Counted from the first letter of the stretch, positions 24,677 to 33,454 are shown. The stretch is DNA of 64,000 nucleotides from Streptosporangium sandarakinum (GCF_013409935.1 NZ_JACCCO010000002.1:682001-746000), one strand, 5' to 3'. Program-made: numbers and translations. Notes: generated by a model from the sequence alone, not told the origin.

Positions 24677-26197
24677 TCACGTCAGGTGGCGTAGGGCGGC
24701 GCCGAGGGCCGCCACGCCCGCCGCGATATCGGCCGGCGTGCTGACCGCGTAGCCCAGGACGAGCCCGGGGCGGGAGGGACGCTGGCGGTGCCACGACAGC
24801 GGCTGGACCTTCACCCCGCGGGCGAGCGCGGCCGCGGCCAGGTCGGTGTCGGCGAAGTCCGCGTCGAAGGTGACCGTCACGTGCAGACCCGCCGCGGCGC
24901 CGTGCACGACGGCCCCCGGGAGGCGGGCCGCTATCGCCTCGACCATCGCGTCCCGGCGGCGGCGGTGGCGCCGCCGCAGGAAACGCAGGTGCCGTTCCAT
25001 CTCCCCGGACTCCATCAGCCGTGCCAGCACCAGCTGCGGCAGTACGGCGTTGCCGAGGTCGGCGTACCGCTTGGCGTCCACGAGGGCGTCCCGGTACCGG
25101 TGGGGCGCGAGGACCCATCCCGTCCGCAACGCGGGGGCCAGGAGCTTGGACACGCTGCCCGCGTAGCAGACCCGCCCGGGGAGCATCGCCCGCAGGGCCG
25201 GGACCGGGGGCCGGTCATAGCGGTGCTCGGCGTCGTAGTCGTCCTCGACGACGAGCCCGCCGTCGGCGGCCCAGCGGACCAGCTCGCGGCGGCGCCCGCC
25301 GCCGAGCACGACCCCGGTGGGGAACTGGTGCGCCGGGGTGACCAGTACGGCGGGGGCGCCCGACGCCCGCAGCTCCCCGACGCGGATCCCCTCGTCGTCG
25401 ACGGGGACCGGCGGGGTGTCCATCCCCCAGTGGCGCAGGTGCAGGCGGGCGCCGAGCGATCCCGGGTCCTCCATCGCGACCCGCCGGATCCCGTCGTCCC
25501 GGAGCACCCGCGCGAGCAGCGCGAGGGTCTGGGAGGTGCCGGAGACGACGAGCACCTCGTCGGGGTCCGCCCTGATGCCGCGGTTGCGGGCCAGCCAGTT
25601 GACCACGGCGAGACGCAGCTCCGGGGTCCCGCGCGGGTCACCGTACCCGAGTCCGGTCGCCGGGAGGCGTCCGAGCACCGCGCGCTCGGCGCGTAACCAT
25701 GCCGACCGCGGGAACGCCGCGAGGTCGGGCACGCCCGGTGACAGGTCGATCCGGGCGGGGGCCGCGCGCAGCACGTCGAAGACGTCGTCGCCCGGCGGGG
25801 CGGCGAACGGCCCGTCCGTCACGGGGGCGGCGGGTACGGCGGGCCGCACCGGGAACGCGGACGGAGGAGCGTCCGCCGACGTGGGCGACGGCGCGGTCAC
25901 CGGGGTCGCGACGACGACCGTGCCGGCCCGGCCGCGCCCGGCGACGTGCCCGTCCTCCCTCAGCCGCTGGTACGCCTCGGTGACGACGCCACGCGACACC
26001 CCCAGCTCGCCGGCCAGAACCCGGGTGGCCGGCAGCCGGCTGCCCACCGGCAGGCTGCCGTCCGCCATGGCGAGCCGGAGCCGCCGGGCCAGCCAGTCGG
26101 CCAGCCCGCCCGCCGGGGCGTCGTCGACGTTCAACTGGAGGAAGTCCGAGCCGGACCTTATGGACCTGTCCCAAGCGTCGTCATTGGACCTTTCCAT
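24677..26197 (-). CDS. MocR-family regulator (GntR HTH fused to PLP aminotransferase domain)
   Basis: 506 aa from ATG 26197. Seen: N-terminal winged helix (ADGSLPVGSRLPATRVLAGELGVSRGVVTEAYQRL), a variable linker, then a fold-type I aminotransferase domain with SGTSQTLALLARVL, DDYDAEHRY and the PLP-lysine segment CYAGSVSKLLAPALRTGW. MocR proteins sense PLP or amino-acid adducts and control PLP, GABA, taurine or amino-acid genes. It diverges from a LysE-type exporter gene across 81 bp, so control of that exporter is likely. Confidence 0.9.
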   Translation of the reverse strand: MERSNDDAWDRSIRSGSDFLQLNVDDAPAGGLADWLARRLRLAMADGSLPVGSRLPATRVLAGELGVSRGVVTEAYQRLREDGHVAGRGRAGTVVVATPVTAPSPTSADAPPSAFPVRPAVPAAPVTDGPFAAPPGDDVFDVLRAAPARIDLSPGVPDLAAFPRSAWLRAERAVLGRLPATGLGYGDPRGTPELRLAVVNWLARNRGIRADPDEVLVVSGTSQTLALLARVLRDDGIRRVAMEDPGSLGARLHLRHWGMDTPPVPVDDEGIRVGELRASGAPAVLVTPAHQFPTGVVLGGGRRRELVRWAADGGLVVEDDYDAEHRYDRPPVPALRAMLPGRVCYAGSVSKLLAPALRTGWVLAPHRYRDALVDAKRYADLGNAVLPQLVLARLMESGEMERHLRFLRRRHRRRRDAMVEAIAARLPGAVVHGAAAGLHVTVTFDADFADTDLAAAALARGVKVQPLSWHRQRPSRPGLVLGYAVSTPADIAAGVAALGAALRHLT

Positions 26198-26203
26198 CGG
26201 ACC
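26186..26203. promoter_or_regulatory. GGACC direct repeats at the MocR start
   Basis: GGACC at 26186-26190 and 26199-26203, 13 bp apart, with a third copy at 26163. MocR proteins often bind direct repeats. One copy lies inside the first MocR codons, so leaderless or autorepressed transcription is possible. Confidence 0.35.
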
Positions 26204-26278
26204 ATTGTGGCGGCAGGGTGAACTCGCGAGCCGGGCGGTCCCCGCCCGGCGGGGACCGGACGACCTCGGAGGCGGGTA

Positions 26279-26890
26279 GTGAGCGTCGCATTCCTGGTGA
26301 CCGCGCTCATCGTGGTCGCCACCCCCGGCACCGGCGTCGTCTACACGCTGTCGGCCGCCCTGTCCCAGGGGCGCCGCGCGAGCGTCGTCGCCGCGTTCGG
26401 CTGCACGCTGGGCGTCGCGCCGCACCTGGTGGCCACGGTCACCGGCCTGGCGGCGCTGCTGCACGCGAGCGCCGTGGCGTTCCAGGTCCTGAAGTACCTG
26501 GGGGTCGCCTACCTCCTGTACCTGGCGTGGGCCACGTTCAGGGACGGGGGCGCGGTCGTCGTGAGCGAGGACGCCGCTCCCCGCCCGGCCTCCGGGGTGA
26601 TCCTCTACGGCGTGCTGGTCAACTTCCTCAACCCGAAGCTGACCATGTTCTTCCTGGCGTTCCTGCCGCAGTTCGTGAACACCGGCGACCCGGGCTCCAC
26701 GGCCCGGATGCTGGAGCTGAGCGCGGTCTTCATGCTGATCACCTTCGCCGTCTTCGCCGTTTACGGAATCTTCGCCGCCTCGGTGCGCGATCAGGTCGTC
26801 TCCCGGCCGCGGGTGACGGCGTGGCTGGCGAGGGTCTTCGCCGCCTCCTTCGTCGCGCTCGGCATCCGGCTCGCCCTCACCGACCGTTGA
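26279..26890 (+). CDS. LysE/RhtB-family exporter
   Basis: 203 aa from GTG 26279, with GGAGG about 7 bp upstream. Six hydrophobic segments; signature ATPGTGVVYTLSAALSQGRRAS near the N-terminus and GVLVNFLNPKLTMFFLAFLPQFV in the middle are diagnostic of LysE/RhtB amino-acid or homoserine-lactone exporters. Substrate unknown, but the divergent MocR regulator suggests an amino acid or amine. The B3/4 gene starts 26 bp after its stop and is probably co-transcribed. Confidence 0.9.
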   Translation: MSVAFLVTALIVVATPGTGVVYTLSAALSQGRRASVVAAFGCTLGVAPHLVATVTGLAALLHASAVAFQVLKYLGVAYLLYLAWATFRDGGAVVVSEDAAPRPASGVILYGVLVNFLNPKLTMFFLAFLPQFVNTGDPGSTARMLELSAVFMLITFAVFAVYGIFAASVRDQVVSRPRVTAWLARVFAASFVALGIRLALTDR

Positions 26891-26916
26891 CCCGACCCAC
26901 GACAGAGGTCCATCCC

Positions 26917-27615
26917 ATGCATCTGCAGCACTCGCCCGAGGTCTGGGCGGAATACCCGGAGCTCGTCGCCGGTGCCGTGTTCGCCACCGGGATCACCGCG
27001 GACGTCTCCGCCGAGTCCCGGATCGCGGTGTACACCGCGATCGCCGAGTCCCGGCTCGCGGACGGCCCGGAGACCGGGTTCCCCGAGATACAGGCCTGGC
27101 GGCGCGCGTTCTCCCGGATGGGGCTCAAGCCGACCCAGTACCGATGCGCCTCGGAGGCGCTGCTGCGGCGGTTCAGGAAGGAGGGGGTGCTCCCGCGGAT
27201 CCACCCCCTGATCGACCTGTGCAACGCGATCTCACTGGCGTTCGCGATCCCGGTGGCGGCGATCGACCTCTCCCGGGTCTCCAAGGGGCTCGACGTACGG
27301 CACGCGGACGGCACCGAGGTGTACCAGACCTTCTCCGGGGAGACGGAGCACCCCGACGCGGGCGAGGTGATCTTCGCCGACGCCGCGGGACGGGCGCACG
27401 CCCGGCGGTGGACCAACCGGCAGAGCGGCTACTCGGCCATCCGGGACACGACGGCCACCGTGCTGATCGTCGCGGAGGCGATGCACGACACCGCGTCCAC
27501 GAACGTCCCGGACCTGGTGGCCGCGGTCACCGGCGAGCTGGACCGCGTGTGGGGTTCCACCCCGCAGAGCGCGATACTCAGCCGCTCCACCCCCCGCTTC
27601 GAGTCCCCGGCTTAA
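26917..27615 (+). CDS. B3/B4 tRNA-binding domain protein (PheRS beta-like)
   Basis: 232 aa; ATG 26917, AGAGG upstream. The whole protein matches the free-standing B3/4 domain of phenylalanyl-tRNA synthetase beta: AWRRAFSRMGLKPTQYRCASEALLRRF, LPRIHPLIDLCNAISLAFAIPVAAIDL, and GEVIFADAAGRAHARRWTNRQSGYSAI. Such stand-alone proteins may edit mischarged tRNA or bind amino acids; role is not settled. It follows the LysE exporter, so amino-acid homeostasis is plausible. Its TAA shares bases with the TTA (reverse stop) of the convergent hydrolase gene. Confidence 0.85.
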   Translation: MHLQHSPEVWAEYPELVAGAVFATGITADVSAESRIAVYTAIAESRLADGPETGFPEIQAWRRAFSRMGLKPTQYRCASEALLRRFRKEGVLPRIHPLIDLCNAISLAFAIPVAAIDLSRVSKGLDVRHADGTEVYQTFSGETEHPDAGEVIFADAAGRAHARRWTNRQSGYSAIRDTTATVLIVAEAMHDTASTNVPDLVAAVTGELDRVWGSTPQSAILSRSTPRFESPA

Positions 27616-29561
27616 TCTCCAACCCAATCCAGGATGAGGTACCCGCGGTGCGGCACCTCCGCGTCGATCAGTACGCGGTCGCCGTCCCGCCGCGCCGTGA
27701 CCTCCCGCGGCTCGGCGAGCGGCTCCAGCAGGGTGGCGCGGAGTCCGGTCCCGGCGGGGACGCCGGTGACGACGGGCGCGGCGGGGTCGGCCGAGCCGTT
27801 GGCGACGGCCAGCCGCCACCGGTCGCCCACCCGCGCGTACTGCGGCATCAGGTACGGCCCGCCCGAGACCAGCGGCAACCCGGGCAATCCGCTGTCCGGT
27901 CCGCCCGGGACCGGCGGTGGTCCGCCGAGCCAGCGGACCGCCGCCTGCGCCAGGAGCCGCCCGTCGTCGCACCGGCCCAGCAGCTCCGGCGCGCACGCCG
28001 CCATGGTGAGGACGCGTCCGCCGAGGGTGTTGACGTGCGCCACCCGTCCGGCGCCCCAGTGCTCGCCGCGCGGGGTGAGCACGTCCGTCCACACCTCGGC
28101 GTCGTCCGCGGCCGTCAGCCGGGCCACCGTCGCCTGCACGTTGACGCTGAGCAGCGCGCCGCCGTCCCGGACACGCTCCACGGCGTACGGCCGCGGCGAC
28201 GTCGTCTCGCGGGCGACGACCTCGGTCACCGACACTCCGAGCAGCTCGCCGTACCCGCGTTCGGTGAGGATCGCCGCGGCGGCGCCGTCCAGCAGCACCC
28301 CGCCACGCAGCAGTTCCGCCGGGTCCGGCACCGCCCAGGCCGTCGCGCCGAACAGCGCGGTGACCGGTGCGACGCCCGCCCGGACCGGGATGCCGTACGG
28401 GAGCAGGAACTCCGCGGCCCGCAGCGGGTCCGCCACGAGGCCGCCGAGCGTCCCGTCGCCGTGGACGCGGGCGGCGGTGTCCTCCCACCAGGGGACGCCG
28501 ACGCCGAAGGTCTCCAACGCGCCGGTGACCGCGGCGTCCAGCGCCGGGCGGGACCGGGTGAGCATCCGCCCGACCCGGGGGTAGCGGCCGGGGTCGCCGG
28601 TGACGAACGGGAACACGTCGAGCAGCAGGGCGTCCGCGCCCGACAGGTGGGCGGCCACCATCTCCGACCACGTCTGGGTGTCGGACTTGCTCCACTCGGT
28701 GTGGGTCCAGTTCTCCACCTCGGGTGCGACCTCGACGCCCGCGGGGCGCAGCGGCCGTTGCAGTTCCAGCATCGCGATGGAGTAGGCGAGTCGACGGCCG
28801 GGCGCGTCGCCGTACGGGGCGAAGTGCGGGCGGTGCGCCTCCACCAGGTCGAAGAGCGCGCCCCACGACCTTCCCTCGGCCGAGGCGACGCCGAGGCCCG
28901 AGCTCATCAGTCCGAGCCGCGCGCGGCCGGCGACGGCCCGTCGTACCAGGGTGACGACTTCGAGCTGCGCCTCGCGCCAGGTCCGCTGGAGCAGTGCCCG
29001 CCACGGGTGCGGCTCGCCGGGCGCGGTGATCGCGGCGACGAGTTCCTCGCGGGTGGGCTCCTCCGCGGCGAGGCGGTGGAAACGTGCCAGCATCCCGGGT
29101 TCGAACCCGCCGCCCCAGGTCAGCGGCGCGTGGTTGTGGAAGCGGAAGTCGTCCTCCAGCCACATGACGCGGAAGCCGAGCCCGGCGAAGCGTCCGTAGT
29201 GCGCCGCCAGCCAGTCGCGCCAGATCGGGCAGGCGAGCGACGCGGCGGCCGTGGAGGTCTCGCCCGCGGGCGAGACCAGCGGCGCGAAGCCGAGGTCCTG
29301 GACCCGCCCGCGGTCGGCGTGGCCGACGGTGACCCAGGGGTTGAGGCTGACCTGGACGCCACGGGCGGACAGGGCGTCCCGAGCCGCGCGGACCGTCTCG
29401 AACCACAGGTCCTCGCCGTCGCCGGCCGGGTGCCCGGCGTGCAGTTCCTCGGCACCGGTCATCAGCACGACCTCCTCCACCCCGTGCGCGGCGCAGAAGT
29501 CCGCCAGCGGGCCGGGGTCGCGTCCGGGGAGGACCTGGTAGCGCAGGTGGTAACGGGTCAT
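27612..29561 (-). CDS. Glycoside-hydrolase-like TIM-barrel protein of the sugar operon
   Basis: 649 aa, ATG 29561, overlapped by a stop (ATGA). The N-terminal half reads as a TIM barrel: strands VEEVVLMTG, VQVSLNPWVTVG, FRVMWLEDDFRFH (candidate catalytic E/D), LGLMSSGLG, and VENWTHTEWSKSD. The middle has a GH42-like trimerisation/glutamine-amidotransferase-like region (RGGVLLDGAAAAILTERGY), and the C-terminus is a beta-sandwich. No signal peptide, so it acts in the cytosol on imported oligosaccharide. It is the last gene of the permease/binding-protein/oxidoreductase operon. Exact GH family not recognised. Confidence 0.65.
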   Translation of the reverse strand: MTRYHLRYQVLPGRDPGPLADFCAAHGVEEVVLMTGAEELHAGHPAGDGEDLWFETVRAARDALSARGVQVSLNPWVTVGHADRGRVQDLGFAPLVSPAGETSTAAASLACPIWRDWLAAHYGRFAGLGFRVMWLEDDFRFHNHAPLTWGGGFEPGMLARFHRLAAEEPTREELVAAITAPGEPHPWRALLQRTWREAQLEVVTLVRRAVAGRARLGLMSSGLGVASAEGRSWGALFDLVEAHRPHFAPYGDAPGRRLAYSIAMLELQRPLRPAGVEVAPEVENWTHTEWSKSDTQTWSEMVAAHLSGADALLLDVFPFVTGDPGRYPRVGRMLTRSRPALDAAVTGALETFGVGVPWWEDTAARVHGDGTLGGLVADPLRAAEFLLPYGIPVRAGVAPVTALFGATAWAVPDPAELLRGGVLLDGAAAAILTERGYGELLGVSVTEVVARETTSPRPYAVERVRDGGALLSVNVQATVARLTAADDAEVWTDVLTPRGEHWGAGRVAHVNTLGGRVLTMAACAPELLGRCDDGRLLAQAAVRWLGGPPPVPGGPDSGLPGLPLVSGGPYLMPQYARVGDRWRLAVANGSADPAAPVVTGVPAGTGLRATLLEPLAEPREVTARRDGDRVLIDAEVPHRGYLILDWVGD

Positions 29562-29623
29562 CGCCGGCCCCGCTTGAAGTAGACGGCCGTCTCCGGGGCC
29601 AGACGCAGGTGACAGCGGGTCAT
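29558..29623 (-). CDS. Mini-ORF 2 from junction duplication
   Basis: 21 codons starting MTRCHLRLAPE and ending YFKRGRR. The first seven residues copy the hydrolase start (MTRYHLR), the rest copies the last residues of the oxidoreductase (LDPELAAYFERGQR). Its start shares one base with the previous stop (TGATG) and its stop overlaps the hydrolase start (ATGA). Probably no product function; it may serve to hand ribosomes on. Confidence 0.5.
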   Translation of the reverse strand: MTRCHLRLAPETAVYFKRGRR

Positions 29624-29685
29624 CACCGGCCCCACTCGAAATAGGCGATCGGCTCCGGGTCCAAGCGCAGGTGGCGGCGGGTCAT
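29623..29685 (-). CDS. Mini-ORF 1 from junction duplication
   Basis: 20 codons, MTRRHLRLDPE to AYFEWGR, again hydrolase start fused to oxidoreductase end. Its ATG overlaps the oxidoreductase TGA by 3 bases within an ATGA, so ribosomes ending the oxidoreductase can restart here. Confidence 0.5.
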   Translation of the reverse strand: MTRRHLRLDPEPIAYFEWGR

Positions 29686-30851
29686 CGCTGGCCGCGCTCG
29701 AAGTAGGCGGCCAGCTCCGGGTCCAGCGGCGGCACGTCGTACGGCGTGCCGCCGTCGCGCAGCGACATCGTGGCCATGTATCCGGCGGCGACGCTCATCC
29801 GGGCCGACACGGGCGAGGTGTCGGTGGCACCGCCCTCGCGCACGAAGCGGTTGAACTCCGCGATGATCCCGGTGTCGGCGCCGCCGTGCGAGCCGGCCGC
29901 CGCGGGCACCCGGTAGGCGATGTCGCAGTCGTCGCGGTAGCCGCTCGGTCCGGTGTTCCAGACCTTGACCGTGTCGCCGGGGCCGTCGCCGAAGTTCTCC
30001 AGCCGCCCCTCGGTGCCGATGACGGTGTAGTTGCGCACGTAGTCGGGGCTGAAGTGGCACTGCTGGTAGGCGGCGATGACGCCGTTGTCCAGGCGCATGT
30101 TCATCACCGAGACGTCCTCGACGTCCACGACGTGGTTCAGGTCGCCGCGCCGGGCGGGCGGCCACTCGAACTCCTTGAGCCAGTTCTCCGGCCGGGGGGT
30201 GTCGGGCGCGCGGCGCGGCAGGTCGCCGTAGAGCATCAGGTCGCCGAAGGCGTTGACGCGCGTGGTGTAGCCGCCGGCCAGCCAGTGGACGACGTCGAGG
30301 TCGTGGGCGGCCTTCTGCAGGAGCAGGCCCGTGGTGCGGGTGCGGTCGGCGTGCCAGTCCTTGAAGTAGTAGTCGCCGCCGTAGGAGACGAAGTGACGCA
30401 CCCAGACGGTCTTCGGCTCACCGATGACGCCCTTGCGGATGATGTCGCGCATGGTCCGCACCACGCCCATGTGCCGCATGTTGTGCCCCACGTAGAGGCG
30501 GGTGCCGGTCTCCTTGGCGGTGCGCAGGATGTTGTCGCAGCCCTCCACGGTGATGTGCAGGGGCTTCTCCAGGTAGACGGCCTTTCCGGCGCGCAGGCAG
30601 TCGGTCGCGACGCGCTCGTGGGTGTCGTCGGGGGTCATGACGATGATCGCGTCGAGGTCGGAGCGGTCGAGCAGCTCGCGGTAGTCCTCGGTGAGGATGT
30701 CGGCGTCGAACCGCTCGGACTGCCGTTTGAGCACCGCCGGGTCGGAGTCGCACAGCGCCGCGACCACCGAGCCGCGGCCCGGCCGGTGGGCCGAGAGCGC
30801 CAGGCTGGTCCGCAGGCCGAGGCCGATGACTCCGATGCGCAGGTCTTCCAC
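29682..30851 (-). CDS. Gfo/Idh/MocA-family NAD(P)-dependent sugar oxidoreductase
   Basis: 389 aa from GTG 30851. Rossmann start LRIGVIGLGLRTSLAL, the family signature EKPLHIT (AVYLEKPLH), and catalytic-domain residues KAAHDLDVVHWLAGG (D..H pair) are present, followed by the open beta-sheet with GDLNHVVDVEDVSVMNMRLDNGV. These enzymes oxidise or epimerise sugars, inositols or uronates. It sits in an ABC sugar-uptake operon, 72 bp after the binding-protein gene, and is followed by the triplicated junction to the hydrolase. Likely modifies the imported sugar. Confidence 0.9.
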   Translation of the reverse strand: MEDLRIGVIGLGLRTSLALSAHRPGRGSVVAALCDSDPAVLKRQSERFDADILTEDYRELLDRSDLDAIIVMTPDDTHERVATDCLRAGKAVYLEKPLHITVEGCDNILRTAKETGTRLYVGHNMRHMGVVRTMRDIIRKGVIGEPKTVWVRHFVSYGGDYYFKDWHADRTRTTGLLLQKAAHDLDVVHWLAGGYTTRVNAFGDLMLYGDLPRRAPDTPRPENWLKEFEWPPARRGDLNHVVDVEDVSVMNMRLDNGVIAAYQQCHFSPDYVRNYTVIGTEGRLENFGDGPGDTVKVWNTGPSGYRDDCDIAYRVPAAAGSHGGADTGIIAEFNRFVREGGATDTSPVSARMSVAAGYMATMSLRDGGTPYDVPPLDPELAAYFERGQR

Positions 30852-30867
30852 TTCTCATCCCTTCTCA

Positions 30868-30895
30868 GGCCGTACGGCCTCTCAGGCCGTACGGC
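30868..30895. repeat. Palindromic repeats between binding protein and oxidoreductase genes
   Basis: GGCCGTACGGCC (30868-30879, perfect 12-bp palindrome) and a second GGCCGTACGGC (30885-30895), 17 bp apart. They could form hairpins that protect the upstream transcript or reduce read-through within the operon. Confidence 0.5.
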
Positions 30896-30923
30896 GAAGC
30901 GTCCAAGGTCGTACGGCGGGGCG

Positions 30924-32549
30924 TCAGCCCCTGGCGATGGACGCCTCGTACTCGGCCTTCATCGCGGCGCCGCCGCGGTCCATCCACTTCTTCACGAAGC
31001 CCTGCCACGCGGAGAGCGGTTTGCGGCCGGTCACGACGTCGACCACCATGTCCGAGCCCATGGTGGAGAGCTCGCCGCCCTTGGTGGTGAAGGTGTCGGA
31101 GAAGTGGCCGGTGGTGACGCGCTCCTGGAGCATGGGCGCGACCTTCGTCTCGAAGTCGTGGATGAGCCGGGTCCCTTCGGGTTTGCCGGGCAGGTAGATC
31201 GCGGAGGGCGAGCCGATGACGAACGAGATCGGCTGCTGGGTGGCCGGGACCTCGGCGGCGCCCCGGTCGGTGAAGGTCAGCTCGCCGTCCTTCCGGGTGA
31301 AGTGGACGCCCTCGACGCCGTAGTTGACGAGCTGGTTCTCCTCGGTGCCGAACGGCGCGGCCATGAAGTTCAGCACGTTGAGGAGCATCTCGACCCGCTT
31401 GGGGTCGGCCTTCTTGCTGATGGCGGTGAAACCGACCGAGCCGAGGCCCGCGTTGTAGACGGGCTTGGCGTCCGGGGTGGCGGCGAAGGGGACGATGGCC
31501 CCCAGCTCGTACTTCTGCGTCCGCGCGTCGTTGTAGAAGCCGGGGAAGGACTCGACGTAGGCGCCGAGCTGGCCGTTGGCCACCTTCTCCTTGGTGGTGG
31601 CGAGCGTGGCGTCGGGCCAGAAGAGGCCGGCCTTGAAGCATTTGACGGCGAACTCCAGGGCGGCCTGGTACTCGGGCGTCTCGTACTGGTGGACCAGCTT
31701 GCCCCCCGTCAGCCGCCAGGTGTTCGGCGCGCCGTACCACTGGCTGAACATGTGGACGTGGTTGACGTAGGCGGGTTCGAGCACGTACCTGTTGCGCTTG
31801 GCGTCCAGGAGCTGGACGGACTTCTGGAAGAAGTCGTCGGCGCCCGTGAAGCCGATGCCGCCGACCGGCCGCCAGAAGTCCTGGTTGACCAGGTAGACCT
31901 GGCCGAAGCGGCTGTAGGAGACGGCCACACCGAAGATCTTGCCATTGGTGACGGCCGACTTCCAGGCGACGTCGCCCAGGTTCGCCAGGTTCGGGTACTT
32001 CTTGATCGCGTCGCCGGCGAGGTGAGGGGTGAGGTCGTGGAACTTCGCCTCCAGCAGTTCGGGCACGCGCTGCAGGCCCTGGTTCGGCGGGAACCACACC
32101 AGGTCGGGCAGGTCGTCGCTGGCGATGATGGCGTTGAACTTGTCGGGGTAGCCTTCGCCGACCACGATGTTCATGTCCCATTGAGCGTTGAGGCGCTTGC
32201 CGAGTTCCTGCAGGTAGGCGCTCTTGTCGGCGCCGGGCGGCGCCACGTCCCAGGTCTGGGTGAGGGCGGTGATCCGGCTGCCGTCGCCGGGCGGCGCCGG
32301 GACCGACCTGACGAGCTGCTCGGGGTACTTCAGGTACGACGGGTCCTGACCGGCGTCGATCGGCAGGTCGGGGGTGGGGATCTTCGCGGGGGTGTAGGTG
32401 GGCAGCCGGAGCTTCCTGGACAGGTCGGCGCCGCCCTTCCCGGCTCCGGCGGCGCCGCCGCCCTCGCCTCCGCAGGCGGCGAGCCCGGCGGCCGTGGCGC
32501 CGGCGAGTGCGAGTCCGAGGAAACCGCGGCGGGACATGCTCATGGACAT
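30924..32549 (-). CDS. Extracellular sugar-binding lipoprotein (Tat-type signal)
   Basis: 541 aa; ATG 32549 with GGAGAG at the right distance (two further ATGs lie at codons 3 and 5). Tat lipoprotein signal: SRRGFLGLALAGATAAGLAAC, with the lipidated Cys near 25. The mature protein has the large periplasmic-binding fold of LplA-type proteins, with WDMNIVVGEGYPDKFNAIIASDDLPDLVWFPP. At over 500 residues it belongs to the long class that serve LplB/LplC permeases and bind oligosaccharides such as pectin or rhamnogalacturonan fragments. Substrate not determined. Encoded immediately after both permeases. Confidence 0.88.
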   Translation of the reverse strand: MSMSMSRRGFLGLALAGATAAGLAACGGEGGGAAGAGKGGADLSRKLRLPTYTPAKIPTPDLPIDAGQDPSYLKYPEQLVRSVPAPPGDGSRITALTQTWDVAPPGADKSAYLQELGKRLNAQWDMNIVVGEGYPDKFNAIIASDDLPDLVWFPPNQGLQRVPELLEAKFHDLTPHLAGDAIKKYPNLANLGDVAWKSAVTNGKIFGVAVSYSRFGQVYLVNQDFWRPVGGIGFTGADDFFQKSVQLLDAKRNRYVLEPAYVNHVHMFSQWYGAPNTWRLTGGKLVHQYETPEYQAALEFAVKCFKAGLFWPDATLATTKEKVANGQLGAYVESFPGFYNDARTQKYELGAIVPFAATPDAKPVYNAGLGSVGFTAISKKADPKRVEMLLNVLNFMAAPFGTEENQLVNYGVEGVHFTRKDGELTFTDRGAAEVPATQQPISFVIGSPSAIYLPGKPEGTRLIHDFETKVAPMLQERVTTGHFSDTFTTKGGELSTMGSDMVVDVVTGRKPLSAWQGFVKKWMDRGGAAMKAEYEASIARG

Positions 32550-32572
32550 GGGTCTCTCCTGGGGGGTGGTTC

Positions 32573-33454
32573 TCAGCCCTTGATGGCGCCGGTGAGGACG
32601 CCCTTGGTGAAGTACTTCTGGAGGAAGGGGTAGGCGAGGAGGATCGGCACCAGGGCGATGACGAGCACGGCCATCTGGACCGAGGCCGTGGGCAGGTCGC
32701 GGACGATCGCCACGTCGGTGCCCTGCGCGGCTCCGCCGCGGAAGATGTACTGGCGCAGGACGAGCTGGATCGGGTGCTTGTCGTGGTCGTCGATGTAGAG
32801 GAGCGCGCTGAACCAGCTGTTCCAGTAGCCGACGGCGTAGAAGAGGCCGACCACCGCGATCACCGCCTTGGACAGCGGGATCGCGATCCGCCACATCATC
32901 CGCCACTCGCCGGCGCCGTCCATGCGGGCCGCCTCGAACAGCTCGTCGGGCAACCCCTGGAAGAAGGCGCGGACCACGACCACGTTGAAGGCGTTCACCA
33001 GGACCGGCACGATCACCGACTGGTAGGTGTTCAGCATGCCCAGTTCTTTGACCATCAGGTAGGTCGGGATCATGCCGGGGGTGAACAGGAAGGTGGCCAG
33101 CACCATCATGAGGATCGGCCTGCCGCCGAGCATGCCCCGGCGCGACAGCGCGTAGCCGAGGAAGACCGTGCACAGCAGGCTCAGCGCGGTGCCGCAGAGG
33201 GTGATGCCGACGCTGGTCAGCACAGCCCGGGTCACCGCACCGCCGGACAGGATCAGCCGGTACGCCTCCAGCGTCGGGTGGGCGGGGAGGAGCACGTAGC
33301 CGCCGCCGTTGGCGACGCTCTCCGCGCGCCCGGTGAGGCTGGTGCCCACGGCCAGACCGAACGGGTACAGCACGGCCAGCACGATCGCGGTCAGCACGGC
33401 GGTCTTCAGCGCGCGGCCCGCGACGGTCGGGCGCTCCATCCACGGCGGCCTCAT
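32573..33454 (-). CDS. ABC sugar transporter permease (LplC-like)
   Basis: 293 aa; ATG 33454 overlaps the preceding permease stop by 4 bp. Six hydrophobic segments and the EAA loop DELFEAARMDGAGEWRMMWRIAIPLSKAVIA near 190 are seen. N-terminal cytoplasmic part and the C-terminal PFLQKYFTKGVLTGAIKG are characteristic of LplC/YtcP-type permeases. It pairs with the LplB-like permease to form the membrane channel. No ATPase gene is in the operon, so a shared MsmK-type ATPase encoded elsewhere is expected. Confidence 0.92.
   Translation of the reverse strand: MRPPWMERPTVAGRALKTAVLTAIVLAVLYPFGLAVGTSLTGRAESVANGGGYVLLPAHPTLEAYRLILSGGAVTRAVLTSVGITLCGTALSLLCTVFLGYALSRRGMLGGRPILMMVLATFLFTPGMIPTYLMVKELGMLNTYQSVIVPVLVNAFNVVVVRAFFQGLPDELFEAARMDGAGEWRMMWRIAIPLSKAVIAVVGLFYAVGYWNSWFSALLYIDDHDKHPIQLVLRQYIFRGGAAQGTDVAIVRDLPTASVQMAVLVIALVPILLAYPFLQKYFTKGVLTGAIKG

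Larger units (their letters stand above)
29541..29726. repeat. Three 62-bp tandem copies of a stop/start junction
   Basis: Units 29665-29726, 29603-29664 and 29541-29602 each hold the last 13-14 codons of the oxidoreductase, an overlapping stop/start, and the first seven codons of the hydrolase. The copies have diverged by point changes but all keep length and junction. Confidence 0.9.

Noticed and set aside
23595..25118. A 507-residue methyltransferase fusion
   Set aside because: The frame is open only because of GC bias; the upstream part overlaps the small gene and the MocR gene and is Arg/Pro-rich. Family start is at 24227.
29097..29112. GGGTTCGAACCC, like a tRNA T-arm
   Set aside because: It lies inside the hydrolase coding frame and no acceptor, D or anticodon arms surround it.
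30924..33443. An 839-residue protein joining permease and binding protein regions
   Set aside because: The N-terminal part is an antisense-free shadow of the permease in another frame; the lipoprotein signal starts at 32549.
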